Source: Candidatus Kaistella beijingensis (GTDB taxonomy: Bacteria > Bacteroidota > Bacteroidia > Flavobacteriales > Weeksellaceae). Taken from it: a DNA stretch of 64,000 bases. The translations under genes were made by a program, and so were the position numbers. Shown here piece by piece: positions 17,375-26,273 of the stretch. The stretch lies in NCBI RefSeq assembly GCF_020084865.1, contig NZ_CP071953.1, positions 1,674,001 through 1,738,000 of the forward strand, written 5' to 3'. How positions within the stretch are numbered: the first letter of the stretch is position 1; every line of letters starts with the position of its first letter. Under the pieces are notes generated by a model, which was not told where the DNA came from, made no database searches, and worked only from the letters and a program-made list of their open reading frames with translations.

Positions 17375-17382
17375 TATATTTG
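17375..17382 (+). promoter_or_regulatory. -7 promoter element of the small secreted protein / SulP group
   Basis: TATATTTG followed by CGCC. It lies inside the upstream in-frame extension of the next gene, so it argues for that gene's GTG start at 17405. Confidence 0.6.
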
Positions 17383-17404
17383 CGCCTCAAAATATTTGAA
17401 ATCA

Positions 17405-17704
17405 GTGAAAAAATTCTGGAACATATTGGTTCTCACCATCTTTATCAACTTTATGGCTTTACCGAGTATCGCTACATTGCTGGATATTGATTTACCGCAA
17501 AGCAATATGATTATTTCAGAAGAAGAAAATCATTCTTCAAGTTCATTTGTGGTTTTCGAGAAAACCATTCCGAAAACTTTGAATGTCCACGATTTTATCA
17601 AATTTTTTGAAACCTCTCACAAAAAAGAGGCGTTTCTCCTTGCAGATGATTCCATTCATCTTACGCCTTATCTTTCCATTTTTTCGCCGCCTCCTGAAGC
17701 ATAA
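17405..17704 (+). CDS. Small exported protein of unknown function, ending SPPPEA
   Basis: A 99-residue protein with an N-terminal membrane helix or signal peptide (about residues 5-24), then a Ser/Glu-rich stretch (EEENHSSSS) and a proline end, SPPPEA. I do not recognise the family. The GTG at 17405 is chosen because a -7 element at 17375 would lie inside the longer TTG-started frame. It sits between carbonic anhydrase and SulP, so a role linked to that transporter is possible but unproven. Confidence 0.55.
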   Translation: MKKFWNILVLTIFINFMALPSIATLLDIDLPQSNMIISEEENHSSSSFVVFEKTIPKTLNVHDFIKFFETSHKKEAFLLADDSIHLTPYLSIFSPPPEA

Positions 17705-17831
17705 TTTTTAAAATTTTGTAACGATAATTTATTCTGATTATATGATAATCAGATAGTTATTCATGTATTTTTAAAAATTAATTTCAAAAAAAGCAACATT
17801 TTTTTTAGAAAAATCATTTAAGATTAACGTT

Positions 17832-17849
17832 GGACTCCTTCGGAGTTCC
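17832..17849. repeat. Short hairpin with CTCCTTCGGAG core
   Basis: ggactcc and ggagttcc pair around TTC. The core is the reverse complement of the CTCCGAAGGA word that builds the 16-bp array at 32968-33063, so it is a probable member of the same dispersed repeat family. It lies in the 246-bp gap in front of the SulP gene. Confidence 0.45.
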
Positions 17850-17950
17850 CCCATTCGCACGACTGCTTTTCATACAAAATCTGAAAAAAGCTGTGCAAAC
17901 GCATCAAATCTGCCTGATTTCAAAAAAAGTTGCCTCAAACTGTTCAAAAA

Positions 17951-19558
17951 ATGAAAAAAGCAAAAAATTTATTTGGCGGAATTAAAGAAAATTTCCCATC
18001 GGGAATGGTCGTATTTTTAGTGGCACTCCCTTTATGTTTAGGTATCGCATTGGCTTCCGGAGCACCACCATTATCAGGAATTATTGCCGGAATTGTGGGA
18101 GGAATTGTCATCGGTACGGTATCAAATTCAAATATATCAGTTTCTGGTCCGGCAGCAGGTTTGGCGGCGATTGTTTTGGCTTCCATCACCGAATTGGGTT
18201 CGTTCGAACTGTTTTTAACGGCAGGTTTAATTGCCGGAATTATTCAGTTGGTTTTAGGGTTCGTGAAAGCGGGAAGTATTTCCAATTATTTCCCGAATTC
18301 CGTTATTGAAGGAATGTTGGCGGGAATTGGGGTCATCATTATTTTAAAGCAAATTCCTCACGCATTAGGGTATGATAAAGACTCTTTCAGCAGCGAGGTT
18401 GTTTTCCAAAATGGCTATACTTTAGAAAATATTTCAAATTATATCGGAGGCGTTTTATCCGCAATTCATCCGGGAGCGGTTGTTATAACATTGATTTCTC
18501 TTGGAATTCTTTTGGCTTGGGATAAAGTTCCTACTTTAAAGAAATTAAAATTGCTTCCCGGAGCGTTGGTTGCCGTTGCGACAGGGATTTTGATGAATGA
18601 AATTTTCAAAATTACAGGTTCTTCTTTAGCCATCACTTCCCAACATCTTGTAACGCTTCCGGTTCCTCAAAACGCTGAAGATTTTGCGGCTTTGGTAACG
18701 CTTCCCGATTTTGCAGGATTTTTGAATCCGAGAGTTTGGGTCATTGGTGCAACCATCGCCATCGTCGCATCCATCGAAACACTTTTATGTATCGAAGCAT
18801 CGGACAGGCTTGATAATCAGCGCAGAATTACCGACACCAATCTCGAATTAAGAGCACAGGGAATTGGAAATATGGTAAGTTCCATTATTGGTGGATTGCC
18901 TATTACATCAGTAGCTGTGAGAAGTTCCGCAAACGCAAATGCAGGTGCAACTTCAAAAATTTCAACCATTATTCACGGTATTTTATTGTTGATTTGTGTT
19001 TTGTCGATTCCGTTTGTATTGAATTTAATTCCGCTCGCAACTTTGGCTGCCGTACTTTTATTGGTAGGCTACAAATTGGCGAGTCCTGAAAAAATCAAGC
19101 ATTTTTTAAAGAAAGGTTTGTTTCAGTACATCCCATTTTTGGCGACGGTTCTCGCAGTAGTTTTTACCGATTTGTTAACGGGAGTAGGAATTGGACTGGC
19201 GATTGCGATTTTCTTTATCCTTCAGGGAAATATGAAACGTGCCTATTATTTCAGCAAAGAAGAATTGGAGGAAGCCGATGAAGTTACGCTGAAATTGGCA
19301 GAAGAAGTTTCCTTCCTAAACAAAGTCGCCATCAAAAAAACGTTGAAAAACATTCAGCCCTATTCCAAAGTAACGATTGATGCGAAAGGTACTTCCTACA
19401 TTACTTCCGACGTGTTGGAAATGATTCAGGATTTTGCCAATATTCGGGCAAAAGAGGAAGATATTCAGGTTCAATTGATTGGTTTCCGAACGAATTACCA
19501 GGATTACGAACGCGACCAACATTCGCATATTACGATTAACCATCGAAGAGCAATGTAA
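17951..19558 (+). CDS. SulP-family anion transporter, probable bicarbonate transporter
   Basis: A 535-residue inner-membrane protein with the SulP core of many hydrophobic helices: ALPLCLGIALASGAPPLSG near the N-terminus, GISGPAAG-like SVSGPAAGLAAIVL, and RSSANANAGATSK in the conserved C-terminal core. A reduced STAS-like cytoplasmic domain follows (about residues 445-520; TIDAKGTSYITSDVLEM). ATG 17951 is preferred over TTG 17930. SulP proteins carry sulfate, bicarbonate or dicarboxylates; flanking carbonic anhydrases favour bicarbonate (inference). Confidence 0.92.
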   Translation: MKKAKNLFGGIKENFPSGMVVFLVALPLCLGIALASGAPPLSGIIAGIVGGIVIGTVSNSNISVSGPAAGLAAIVLASITELGSFELFLTAGLIAGIIQLVLGFVKAGSISNYFPNSVIEGMLAGIGVIIILKQIPHALGYDKDSFSSEVVFQNGYTLENISNYIGGVLSAIHPGAVVITLISLGILLAWDKVPTLKKLKLLPGALVAVATGILMNEIFKITGSSLAITSQHLVTLPVPQNAEDFAALVTLPDFAGFLNPRVWVIGATIAIVASIETLLCIEASDRLDNQRRITDTNLELRAQGIGNMVSSIIGGLPITSVAVRSSANANAGATSKISTIIHGILLLICVLSIPFVLNLIPLATLAAVLLLVGYKLASPEKIKHFLKKGLFQYIPFLATVLAVVFTDLLTGVGIGLAIAIFFILQGNMKRAYYFSKEELEEADEVTLKLAEEVSFLNKVAIKKTLKNIQPYSKVTIDAKGTSYITSDVLEMIQDFANIRAKEEDIQVQLIGFRTNYQDYERDQHSHITINHRRAM

Positions 19559-19588
19559 TTTGGAACTCTTTTCAGCCTTATCGGAGAT

Positions 19589-19669
19589 ATGAAACACCTT
19601 CATCAATATTTACTTCATATCAAATTAAATTTTTTCAAACCCAAATCCGGTAAGGGTCTTTTAAAATAA
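19589..19669 (+). CDS. Possible 26-residue small protein between sulP-like and carbonic anhydrase genes
   Basis: A short ATG-started frame, MKHLHQYLLHIKLNFFK, with a basic end, lies 30 bases after the SulP stop. It is not a family I recognise and may be chance. Confidence 0.2.
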   Translation: MKHLHQYLLHIKLNFFKPKSGKGLLK

Positions 19670-19725
19670 TCAAAAATTAAAAAAAAATCTGATGTCTGAA
19701 ATTTGACATTTAAAATTTAAAAAAT

Positions 19726-20361
19726 ATGAAAGCACACACTTTAGAAACCCAAAGCACGATAAATCCTGAAAAAGCACTCACATTTTTGCAGGAAGGAAAC
19801 CAAAGATTTGTAAACAACCTGAAAGTAAACCGAAACCTTTTGGAGCAGGTGAACGACACGACGGAAGGACAATGGCCTTTTGCAACAATTTTAAGTTGTA
19901 TCGACAGCCGAACTTCTGCTGAGTTGATTTTCGACCAAGGTTTGGGTGATATTTTCAGCATCAGAATTGCCGGAAATTTTGCCAACCAAGATATTTTAGG
20001 CTCTATGGAATTTGCCTGTAATGTTGCAGGTTCAAAGTTGATTGTAGTTCTCGGACATTCCAAATGTGGTGCGTTGAAGGGCGGACTTGATGCCGCGAAA
20101 ATCGAAGATTTGGGAATGGATAATTTGAACCACTTAATTTATCATTTCGACGATTGTATCAACGATATTATTAAAGACGGTGAAGAACGTTCCTCGAAAA
20201 ATGAAGATTTGTTGGAGCGGCTGAACGTTTGCAACATCAAGAAAACAATAAGCGACATTCGCCACCAAAGTTCTACGTTGCGAACGATGGAAAAAGAAGG
20301 AAAAATAAAAATCGTAGGAGCCAATTACTGTGTTGAAAGCGGTGTAGTGACTTGGTTATAA
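19726..20361 (+). CDS. Beta-class carbonic anhydrase, second paralogue
   Basis: A 211-residue enzyme. Zinc ligands and dyad: C58, D60 and R62 in SCIDSR, and H111 and C114 in GHSKCGA. It differs clearly from the copy at 16616 and resembles the clade often linked to SulP transporters (FATILSCIDSRTSAELIFDQ-type core). It is 167 bases downstream of the SulP gene on the same strand and ends before a strong terminator. The pairing suggests rapid conversion of imported bicarbonate. Confidence 0.93.
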   Translation: MKAHTLETQSTINPEKALTFLQEGNQRFVNNLKVNRNLLEQVNDTTEGQWPFATILSCIDSRTSAELIFDQGLGDIFSIRIAGNFANQDILGSMEFACNVAGSKLIVVLGHSKCGALKGGLDAAKIEDLGMDNLNHLIYHFDDCINDIIKDGEERSSKNEDLLERLNVCNIKKTISDIRHQSSTLRTMEKEGKIKIVGANYCVESGVVTWL

Positions 20362-20382
20362 AAAATTGCTTTTTTCTTTATT

Positions 20383-20417
20383 GAAAAGCGTCTGCAGAAA
20401 ATTCTGCAGACGTTTTT
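20383..20417. terminator. Bidirectional rho-independent terminator
   Basis: An 11-bp perfect stem, cgtctgcagaa / ttctgcagacg, is flanked by A-run and T-run. It serves the carbonic anhydrase on plus and pth on minus. Confidence 0.9.
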
Positions 20418-20979
20418 ACTTTCCGTTAAAAGCCGTCATTGTATTTTGAATTCCCGAAAAAACGAATGAGAGACAGGCTTTTGAAAATTTTTCGATTCTT
20501 TCTGGGAGTTTTTCCCGTTCTTCTTCGTTCCATTTTCCGAGGACGTAATCGACTTGCTGCCCCTCTTTGAATTCGGCAGAAATCCCGAAACGCAAACGTG
20601 GATAATTTTGGGTTTTCAACTGCTCCTGAATGCTTTTCAAACCGTTGTGACCTGCATCAGAACCTTTCATTTTCATCCGTAAAGTTCCGAAAGGCAAGGC
20701 CAAATCATCGGTAACTATCATCAGATTTTCCAAAGGAATATTTTCTTTTTGAAGCCAAAAAAGAACAGCGTTTCCCGAAAGATTCATGTAAGTATCGGGT
20801 TTTAGGATAAAAACCTTTCTGCCTTTATATTTTCCTTCCGCCATTAAACCGAAGTTTGCGGATTTGAAAGGCGCATCGATTTCTGTGGCGATTTTTTCGG
20901 CAATTTTAAAACCTATGTTGTGGCGTGTTTCAGCGTATTCTTCACCTTTGTTTCCGAGTCCTACGATGAGGTATTTCAT
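20416..20979 (-). CDS. pth: Peptidyl-tRNA hydrolase
   Basis: A 187-residue cytoplasmic enzyme that recycles peptidyl-tRNAs released from stalled ribosomes. N10 and the catalytic H20 are in LIVGLGNKGEEYAETRHNIG. VTDDLALPFGTLRMK carries the conserved Asp, and GSDAGHNGLKSI the conserved Asn. Length fits the family. It starts one base after the stop of the upstream lipoprotein gene. Confidence 0.96.
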   Translation of the reverse strand: MKYLIVGLGNKGEEYAETRHNIGFKIAEKIATEIDAPFKSANFGLMAEGKYKGRKVFILKPDTYMNLSGNAVLFWLQKENIPLENLMIVTDDLALPFGTLRMKMKGSDAGHNGLKSIQEQLKTQNYPRLRFGISAEFKEGQQVDYVLGKWNEEEREKLPERIEKFSKACLSFVFSGIQNTMTAFNGK

Positions 20980-20980
20980 G

Positions 20981-21859
20981 TTATTGGTACTGAAAAGTTA
21001 AGGTGCCTAAATTTGCAGCAACGGCCTTGGTTGGATATCCGTCTGCATCATAGGTGTAAACGTAATTTGCATTTTGATTATCCGCATTGGATACGACATT
21101 GATTTTCCTGTAATTATTGGCAGAGAATCCCATGACAGCATAAGTATCAGTCTCGAAATGAGCGGCAATGATATTAAATACTTCCGGTAAAAGGCCAAAA
21201 GGATTTACATGCGTGTCGTAATTCGACATAGTGGCGTTTATTTCAACTGTTGGAAGCGGAACCAGCGGCATTAAAATCTTATATTTCCAGTTGGAAAGAT
21301 TGCTTCCGCTGTACGTTAAATCACTGGTCATTGTGTACAAATCATAAGTAACGGTTGGATCTGCTGAATCTATTCCGACCATTTTCGAGGTAATTTTCGA
21401 AACCTTGTTATTGGTGTAAACTGCCGTAAAATTATTGGTGAACTTTGATCCGTCACTTTCTGAACCAGTTCCTTTTGCCTCCTTAAATTTTCCGTTTTCG
21501 TAGGTGATGCTGAAATTGGTGGTGGTTATAAGCGAACCATCTGATTGAGTTACAGTTATTTTATCAATGCTTTTGTTGGCATCATAAAACAGCTCATAAT
21601 TGCCAGAATTATCGCTTGACTTCAACTTCGTCAACTTTCCATCAGAATTATAAGTATAGGAATAAGTTATTACGTCGGTTCCGTCATCTACAGTAACGGA
21701 CTTTAATTTTTTTGAAACGGTTGGATTTCCGCCATTGCCGCCAGTTTCGGAACCATTCACGCCGAAAAGCAAATCGCCATTTTCAGCTCTTCCCGGTTCG
21801 CAGGAAAAGAGAATGAAGATGCTGAAAAACAGTGTTAATATCTTGAAAAATTTATTCAT
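20981..21859 (-). CDS. Lipoprotein with YD/RHS-like repeat elements
   Basis: A 292-residue exported lipoprotein. Signal peptide with lipobox LFSC, Cys at residue 20, followed by acidic/Gly-rich linker. The mature part has beta-rich segments of the pattern YTYNSDGKLTKLKS and YTYDADGYPTKAV, which resemble YD (RHS-type) repeats, and many Ser/Thr/Asn residues. Such proteins are common surface or periplasmic lipoproteins in flavobacteria. Function unknown. It is one base from pth, but sharing a function with it is unlikely. Confidence 0.7.
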   Translation of the reverse strand: MNKFFKILTLFFSIFILFSCEPGRAENGDLLFGVNGSETGGNGGNPTVSKKLKSVTVDDGTDVITYSYTYNSDGKLTKLKSSDNSGNYELFYDANKSIDKITVTQSDGSLITTTNFSITYENGKFKEAKGTGSESDGSKFTNNFTAVYTNNKVSKITSKMVGIDSADPTVTYDLYTMTSDLTYSGSNLSNWKYKILMPLVPLPTVEINATMSNYDTHVNPFGLLPEVFNIIAAHFETDTYAVMGFSANNYRKINVVSNADNQNANYVYTYDADGYPTKAVAANLGTLTFQYQ

Positions 21860-21912
21860 TTTTTTATTTTTAACAAAAGTAACCTTTTTTCAGAAACTTG
21901 AAAACCACAGAT

Positions 21913-24900
21913 TTAATTTCTTAAAATCCTCTCCAAAACCGCATTCACCTCATCCACATGCTGAACATTTTCCTTCCTCATCATCAACTGATTTCCTTCC
22001 GCAGAATGTTTTTCCTTTAAAGTTGCTTCTTTTGGATTTTGGTTTAAATAAGAAATAATATGTCTAAACTTATCGCTTTGATAAAACTTATCTTGCGGAT
22101 TCGGTGGAAAATAGCCCAAGAAAATTCCGTTTTTCACCACGATTTTATCGAAACCGATTTCTGCGGCAATCCATTTTAATTCAACAGATTTTAACAAATT
22201 TTTGGCTTCTTTTGGTAAATTTCCGAAACGGTCAATCAATTCATTCTCAAACTTTTGAAGTTCTTCTTTGCTCTGAATTTCTGCCAATTTTTGGTAAAGC
22301 GAAAGTCGTTCCTCCACGCTCGAAACATACGAATCAGGAAGCATCAATTCCAAATCCGTGTCGATATTGACTTCTTTCACCGATTTAAATAATTTTTTAC
22401 GGTCTTCCTCATTATCAAACAAATCCTCGAATTCCTCATCGTTCTGCAATTCTTCCAACGCTTCCTGCATAATTTTTTGGTACGTATCGAATCCCATTTC
22501 ATTAATGAAACCACTTTGTTCACCGCCCAACAAATCTCCCGCTCCACGAATTTCCAAATCTTTCATCGCAATCTGGAAACCACTTCCCAAATCCGAAAAT
22601 TGCTCAATCGCTTCCAAACGTTTCCTCGCGTCAGTCGTCATCATATCGAATGGCGGCGTTATCAGATAACAAAACGCTTTTCGGTTGCTTCGTCCCACTC
22701 TTCCACGCATTTGGTGCAAATCTGCCATCCCGAAACGTTGTGCATCGTTGATGAAAATCGTGTTCGCATTCGGAACATCTACTCCACTTTCGACGATGGT
22801 TGTGGAAACTAAAACGTCATATTTTCCTTCCATAAAATCCAAAACATTTTGCTCCAATTGCTTTCCATCCATTTGTCCGTGACCTGTAATCACTTTCGCA
22901 TCGGGAACCAATCGCTGAATCAATCCCGCAATATCTTTCAGGTTTTCAATTCGGTTGTTGATGAAATACACTTGTCCGTCTCTTTGAATTTCGTACGCAA
23001 TTGCATCACGAATGATTTCTTCATTAAAACCAATAATTTGTGTTTCAACAGGTTGCCTGTTCGGAGGTGGCGTTTTAATCACCGATAAATCTCTCGCCGC
23101 CATTAAAGAAAACTGCAAAGTTCTGGGAATTGGAGTCGCCGTTAAAGTCAACGTGTCGATATTATTTTTTAAAGTTTTCAATTTGTCTTTTACCGAGACT
23201 CCGAATTTATGTTCTTCATCAATAATTAAAAGTCCTAAATCCTTAAATTTCACACTGTTTCCAACCAATTGATGGGTTCCTATGACGATGTCGATTTTTC
23301 CATTTTTCAAACCTTCTAAAGTTTCAGATTTTTGTTTTGCAGTTCTGAAACGGTTCAGGTAGGAAATATTCACCGGAAAATCTTTCAATCGTTCCTTGAA
23401 ACTTCGGTAATGTTGAAAAGCCAGAATCGTGGTCGGAACCAAAACCGCGACTTGTTTTCCGTCGGTTGCCGCTTTGAACGCCGCACGAATTGCCACTTCC
23501 GTTTTCCCGAAACCCACGTCACCGCAAATCAAACGATCCATCACGGTGTCATTTTCCATGTCTTTTTTAACATCGAAAGTCGCTTTTTCCTGATCGGGAG
23601 TATCTTCGTAAATAAAACTTGCCTCCAGTTCGTTTTGCAGATAAGAATCGGGAGTAAACGCAAATCCTTTCGCGGTTTTTCTCTGTGCGTACAATTTTAT
23701 CAAGTCGAAAGCAATCTGTTTTACCTTCGCTTTAGTTTTTTGTTTTAAAGATTTCCACGCCGGAGAACCGAGTTTTGAAAGCACAATTTCTCTTCCGTCT
23801 GGACCATTGTATTTCGATATTTTGTGGAGTGAATGAATCGAAACGTAAAGCAGATCATTGTTTTTATAAACCAATTTGAAACATTCCTGAACTTTTCCGT
23901 TGTTGTTCACTTTCACCAAACCCATGAATTTCCCGATTCCGTGATCGATGTGTGCAATATAATCGCCAACTTTCATCTGCATCAAATCCTTCAAAGTAAG
24001 TTGCTCGGATTTTGCAAACGTATTTTTGGCCTTAAATCTTTGATAACGGTCGAAAATTTGGTGATCGGTGTACACTGAAATTTTATGGTCCAAATCCACA
24101 AAACCTTCGTGAAGCTCAGATTTAAAGGATTTAAAAGGAATGTCACGCTGAGCGGAGTCGAAGCGTCCTAATTCTTCAAAAATAGATTCCAATCTTTCCT
24201 TCTGTTTTTCGGTGGAAAAGGAAATCCAAATGTCGAAATTGTCTGCAAGTTTGTTTTCCAAATCATCGATCAGCAACTCGAAATTCTTGTTAAAAGTGGG
24301 TTGTGGAGTTTGGTTTAAATGTAATTGTGTATTTGAACTGTTGAGCGATTGAGATGTGAAATCAATCCATTGAAATTTTTCCAAATTATCTCTGAACTGT
24401 TCCTCGGAAACAAAAAGTTCCTCAGGTTTTTGATGCTTGATTTCTTTACTTAAAGTTTCAAATTTTTCTTCCGCCTTTTCATAAAAATTTTTAATGAAAT
24501 TAAATCCGAGAAAAGCGTTTTTAGTTAAAACAATCAAATCTTTGGGAGCCAAATCCAACAAAGAAACTTTAGAGCCAACCACCGAAAAATTCATGTTGGA
24601 CACCAATTGGAATTCCTTAATTTTCTCCTTTGACAATTGAGTTTCAATATCGAAAGTTTTGATACTTTCCACCTCATTTCCGAAAAAAGTGATTCGGTAC
24701 GGTTCTTCATTCGAGTAAGAAAAAACATCCACAATTCCGCCACGAACAGAAAATTCTCCAGGTTCTGAAACAAAATCCGTTACGTTGAAATTAAACTGAT
24801 GCAGCAATTCTTCCGTAAAATCGAAATCGAGCTTTTCGCCCACTTTTATGGTGTGAGAAATCGCCTTGAAATCTTCTTTCTTCATTACTTTTTCCGCCAA

Positions 24901-25290
24901 AGAAGCGAAAGGAGCGACCATCACCCTTGGTTTTTTGTCGTTGTGAATTCGGTTCAGAACTTCCGTCCTTAAAACCAAATTCGCATTCTGCGTTTTCTCG
25001 ATTTGATACGGCTCCAAATGCGTCGGTGGAAAATAAAGTACGTTTTCTTTTCCCAGCAAATCTTCGAGTTCGTCGGTAATGTAAAGCGCTTCTTCCTTAT
25101 CATCGGTCAAAAAAAGAAGCGATTTCTTTTTAATCAGAAAAAGTTCGGCAGCAAAAACCGATGGTGAAGAACCTGCAAAACCTTTTACGGAAAAATGTTT
25201 GCTATCCTCGATTTGACTGAATAGTTCTTTCCCAAATTCGTTCTGAAGAAGGTTCGGAAGAAAGTTTTCGTTGATTTTTTTTAAAGCCAT
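21913..25290 (-). CDS. mfd: Transcription-repair coupling factor
   Basis: A 1125-residue ATPase that removes stalled RNA polymerase at DNA lesions and recruits UvrA. The N-terminal UvrB-like module is followed by an RNA polymerase interaction domain (about 440-510; KVGDYIAHIDHGIGKFMGL). The translocase has Walker A GDVGFGKTEVA, IDEEHKFGV and TATPIPRTLQ. RMRGRVGRS-like HQMRGRVGRSNRKAFCYL forms motif VI, and the C-terminal D7 TRCF domain follows. ATG 25290 (MALKKINENF) is preferred over one at 25335. A leader of roughly 80 nt with a hairpin precedes it. Confidence 0.97.
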   Translation of the reverse strand: MALKKINENFLPNLLQNEFGKELFSQIEDSKHFSVKGFAGSSPSVFAAELFLIKKKSLLFLTDDKEEALYITDELEDLLGKENVLYFPPTHLEPYQIEKTQNANLVLRTEVLNRIHNDKKPRVMVAPFASLAEKVMKKEDFKAISHTIKVGEKLDFDFTEELLHQFNFNVTDFVSEPGEFSVRGGIVDVFSYSNEEPYRITFFGNEVESIKTFDIETQLSKEKIKEFQLVSNMNFSVVGSKVSLLDLAPKDLIVLTKNAFLGFNFIKNFYEKAEEKFETLSKEIKHQKPEELFVSEEQFRDNLEKFQWIDFTSQSLNSSNTQLHLNQTPQPTFNKNFELLIDDLENKLADNFDIWISFSTEKQKERLESIFEELGRFDSAQRDIPFKSFKSELHEGFVDLDHKISVYTDHQIFDRYQRFKAKNTFAKSEQLTLKDLMQMKVGDYIAHIDHGIGKFMGLVKVNNNGKVQECFKLVYKNNDLLYVSIHSLHKISKYNGPDGREIVLSKLGSPAWKSLKQKTKAKVKQIAFDLIKLYAQRKTAKGFAFTPDSYLQNELEASFIYEDTPDQEKATFDVKKDMENDTVMDRLICGDVGFGKTEVAIRAAFKAATDGKQVAVLVPTTILAFQHYRSFKERLKDFPVNISYLNRFRTAKQKSETLEGLKNGKIDIVIGTHQLVGNSVKFKDLGLLIIDEEHKFGVSVKDKLKTLKNNIDTLTLTATPIPRTLQFSLMAARDLSVIKTPPPNRQPVETQIIGFNEEIIRDAIAYEIQRDGQVYFINNRIENLKDIAGLIQRLVPDAKVITGHGQMDGKQLEQNVLDFMEGKYDVLVSTTIVESGVDVPNANTIFINDAQRFGMADLHQMRGRVGRSNRKAFCYLITPPFDMMTTDARKRLEAIEQFSDLGSGFQIAMKDLEIRGAGDLLGGEQSGFINEMGFDTYQKIMQEALEELQNDEEFEDLFDNEEDRKKLFKSVKEVNIDTDLELMLPDSYVSSVEERLSLYQKLAEIQSKEELQKFENELIDRFGNLPKEAKNLLKSVELKWIAAEIGFDKIVVKNGIFLGYFPPNPQDKFYQSDKFRHIISYLNQNPKEATLKEKHSAEGNQLMMRKENVQHVDEVNAVLERILRN

Positions 25291-25339
25291 TAATCGTACA
25301 ATTTTAAAAGTCGCCCAAAAAAATTCAAACGACAAAAGC

Positions 25340-25362
25340 GATTTCGGGACTGCTCCGAAATC
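25340..25362 (-). promoter_or_regulatory. Hairpin in the mfd leader
   Basis: Perfect 8-bp stem gatttcgg / ccgaaatc between the -7 element at 25376 and the start codon. No U-tract, so an attenuation role is uncertain. Confidence 0.4.
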
Positions 25363-25375
25363 GTGAATGAAGTTG

Positions 25376-25383
25376 CAAATTTA
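25376..25383 (-). promoter_or_regulatory. -7 promoter element of mfd
   Basis: Minus-strand TAAATTTG followed by CAAC, a full match to TAnnTTTG. Confidence 0.6.
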
Positions 25384-25500
25384 AAGAAAAACTTTTGAAA
25401 GCGATTTCTATGCAAAACACTGTTCAATTAATCTTTTTTTAATAACAAATAAAGTTTGGTTAAAGTTTTAAACGACAATTAATTATACTGTTTAATTGGT

Positions 25501-25508
25501 TACTTTTG
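25501..25508 (+). promoter_or_regulatory. -7 promoter element upstream of the KDGTPDKRYK protein
   Basis: TACTTTTG followed by C, about 45 nt before the ATG at 25554. Confidence 0.55.
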
Positions 25509-25553
25509 CTTCTATAAAACACAATCATATAACAAATCAAAAATTTTAATAAA

Positions 25554-25823
25554 ATGAAAAAATTCTTAACAGCACTTTCAGTGGTTCTAGGTCTAGGATT
25601 GGCAAGTGCACAGCAAGTTGCACCTGCTGCTGCAGCTAAACAGGCTCCTCCTGCAAAAACAAGAAAAGCCGTTGTGACGAAAGAAACCAAGACCGCTCCT
25701 GCAGCCGTGGAAAATTATGGGATGAAAATGAAAAAAGATGGAACTCCCGATAAAAGATACAAAGCAAACCAGCATCTGAAAAAAGACGGTACGCCGGACA
25801 AAAGATACAAGGGGAACAGGTAA
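25554..25823 (+). CDS. Secreted basic protein with KKDGTPDKRYK repeats
   Basis: An 89-residue protein. Signal peptide of about 19 residues (LSVVLGLGLASA, cleavage before QQ), then an Ala/Pro/Lys-rich linker, then two copies of KKDGTPDKRYK (about residues 59-69 and 76-86). The 'K-x-D-G-T-P-D-x-R-Y' motif is similar to the short basic motif named after chlorella virus 'basic adaptor' domains and is common in small Bacteroidota proteins. The molecular role is unknown; charge suggests binding to acidic polymers (inference). A terminator follows at 25849. Confidence 0.75.
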   Translation: MKKFLTALSVVLGLGLASAQQVAPAAAAKQAPPAKTRKAVVTKETKTAPAAVENYGMKMKKDGTPDKRYKANQHLKKDGTPDKRYKGNR

Positions 25824-25848
25824 GTGTTTCATATTTTAATTTGGTTAG

Positions 25849-25877
25849 ACCTTCCAGTTTTTTATGGAAGGTTTTTT
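25849..25877 (+). terminator. Rho-independent terminator
   Basis: Perfect 8-bp stem accttcca / tggaaggt followed by a run of six T. Confidence 0.85.
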
Positions 25878-25901
25878 ATTTATCTTTATCCTTTAAAAAA
25901 A

Positions 25902-26273
25902 ATGAAAATTTTATATACTTTTTTTCTTGCATCCATCTTATTTTGTTTGGCAGGCTGCAGCCGAACCTCCGAAAGCAATTCACGAATTTACATTGAAGGT
26001 AAAATGTCTGGAAATTTGATTGCTCCTGATGCGATAGAGGTGAAAATTGTGAATGAAGGCTTAATAATTTCTGAAACCAAACTCGCTTCAGATTATGGTT
26101 TCAAATTATCGGGACCTTTGGTTTCGAGTGGAAATTGTGAGCTGCAAATTAACAAAAAAATCAAATCTTTTTCGGCATCAAAACCCGGCTGCATTTTGAA
26201 TTCGGACTCTAAAAGCATACAAATTCCAGCCGGAACAACGTATGTGATTTTTAACGAAATTGTTTTAGAATGA
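25902..26273 (+). CDS. Small lipoprotein of unknown function
   Basis: A 123-residue exported lipoprotein with signal peptide and lipobox CLAGC. The mature part is a compact beta-rich domain (IYIEGKMSGNLIAPDAIEVK) that may be an immunoglobulin- or carboxypeptidase-regulatory-like fold. The start at 25902 removes a 26-residue upstream extension that would cover the terminator at 25849. Its stop overlaps the next ATG by four bases, so the two are coupled. Confidence 0.65.
   Translation: MKILYTFFLASILFCLAGCSRTSESNSRIYIEGKMSGNLIAPDAIEVKIVNEGLIISETKLASDYGFKLSGPLVSSGNCELQINKKIKSFSASKPGCILNSDSKSIQIPAGTTYVIFNEIVLE

Noticed and set aside
23332..23748. 138-residue plus-strand frame
   Set aside because: Antisense to mfd helicase motifs.
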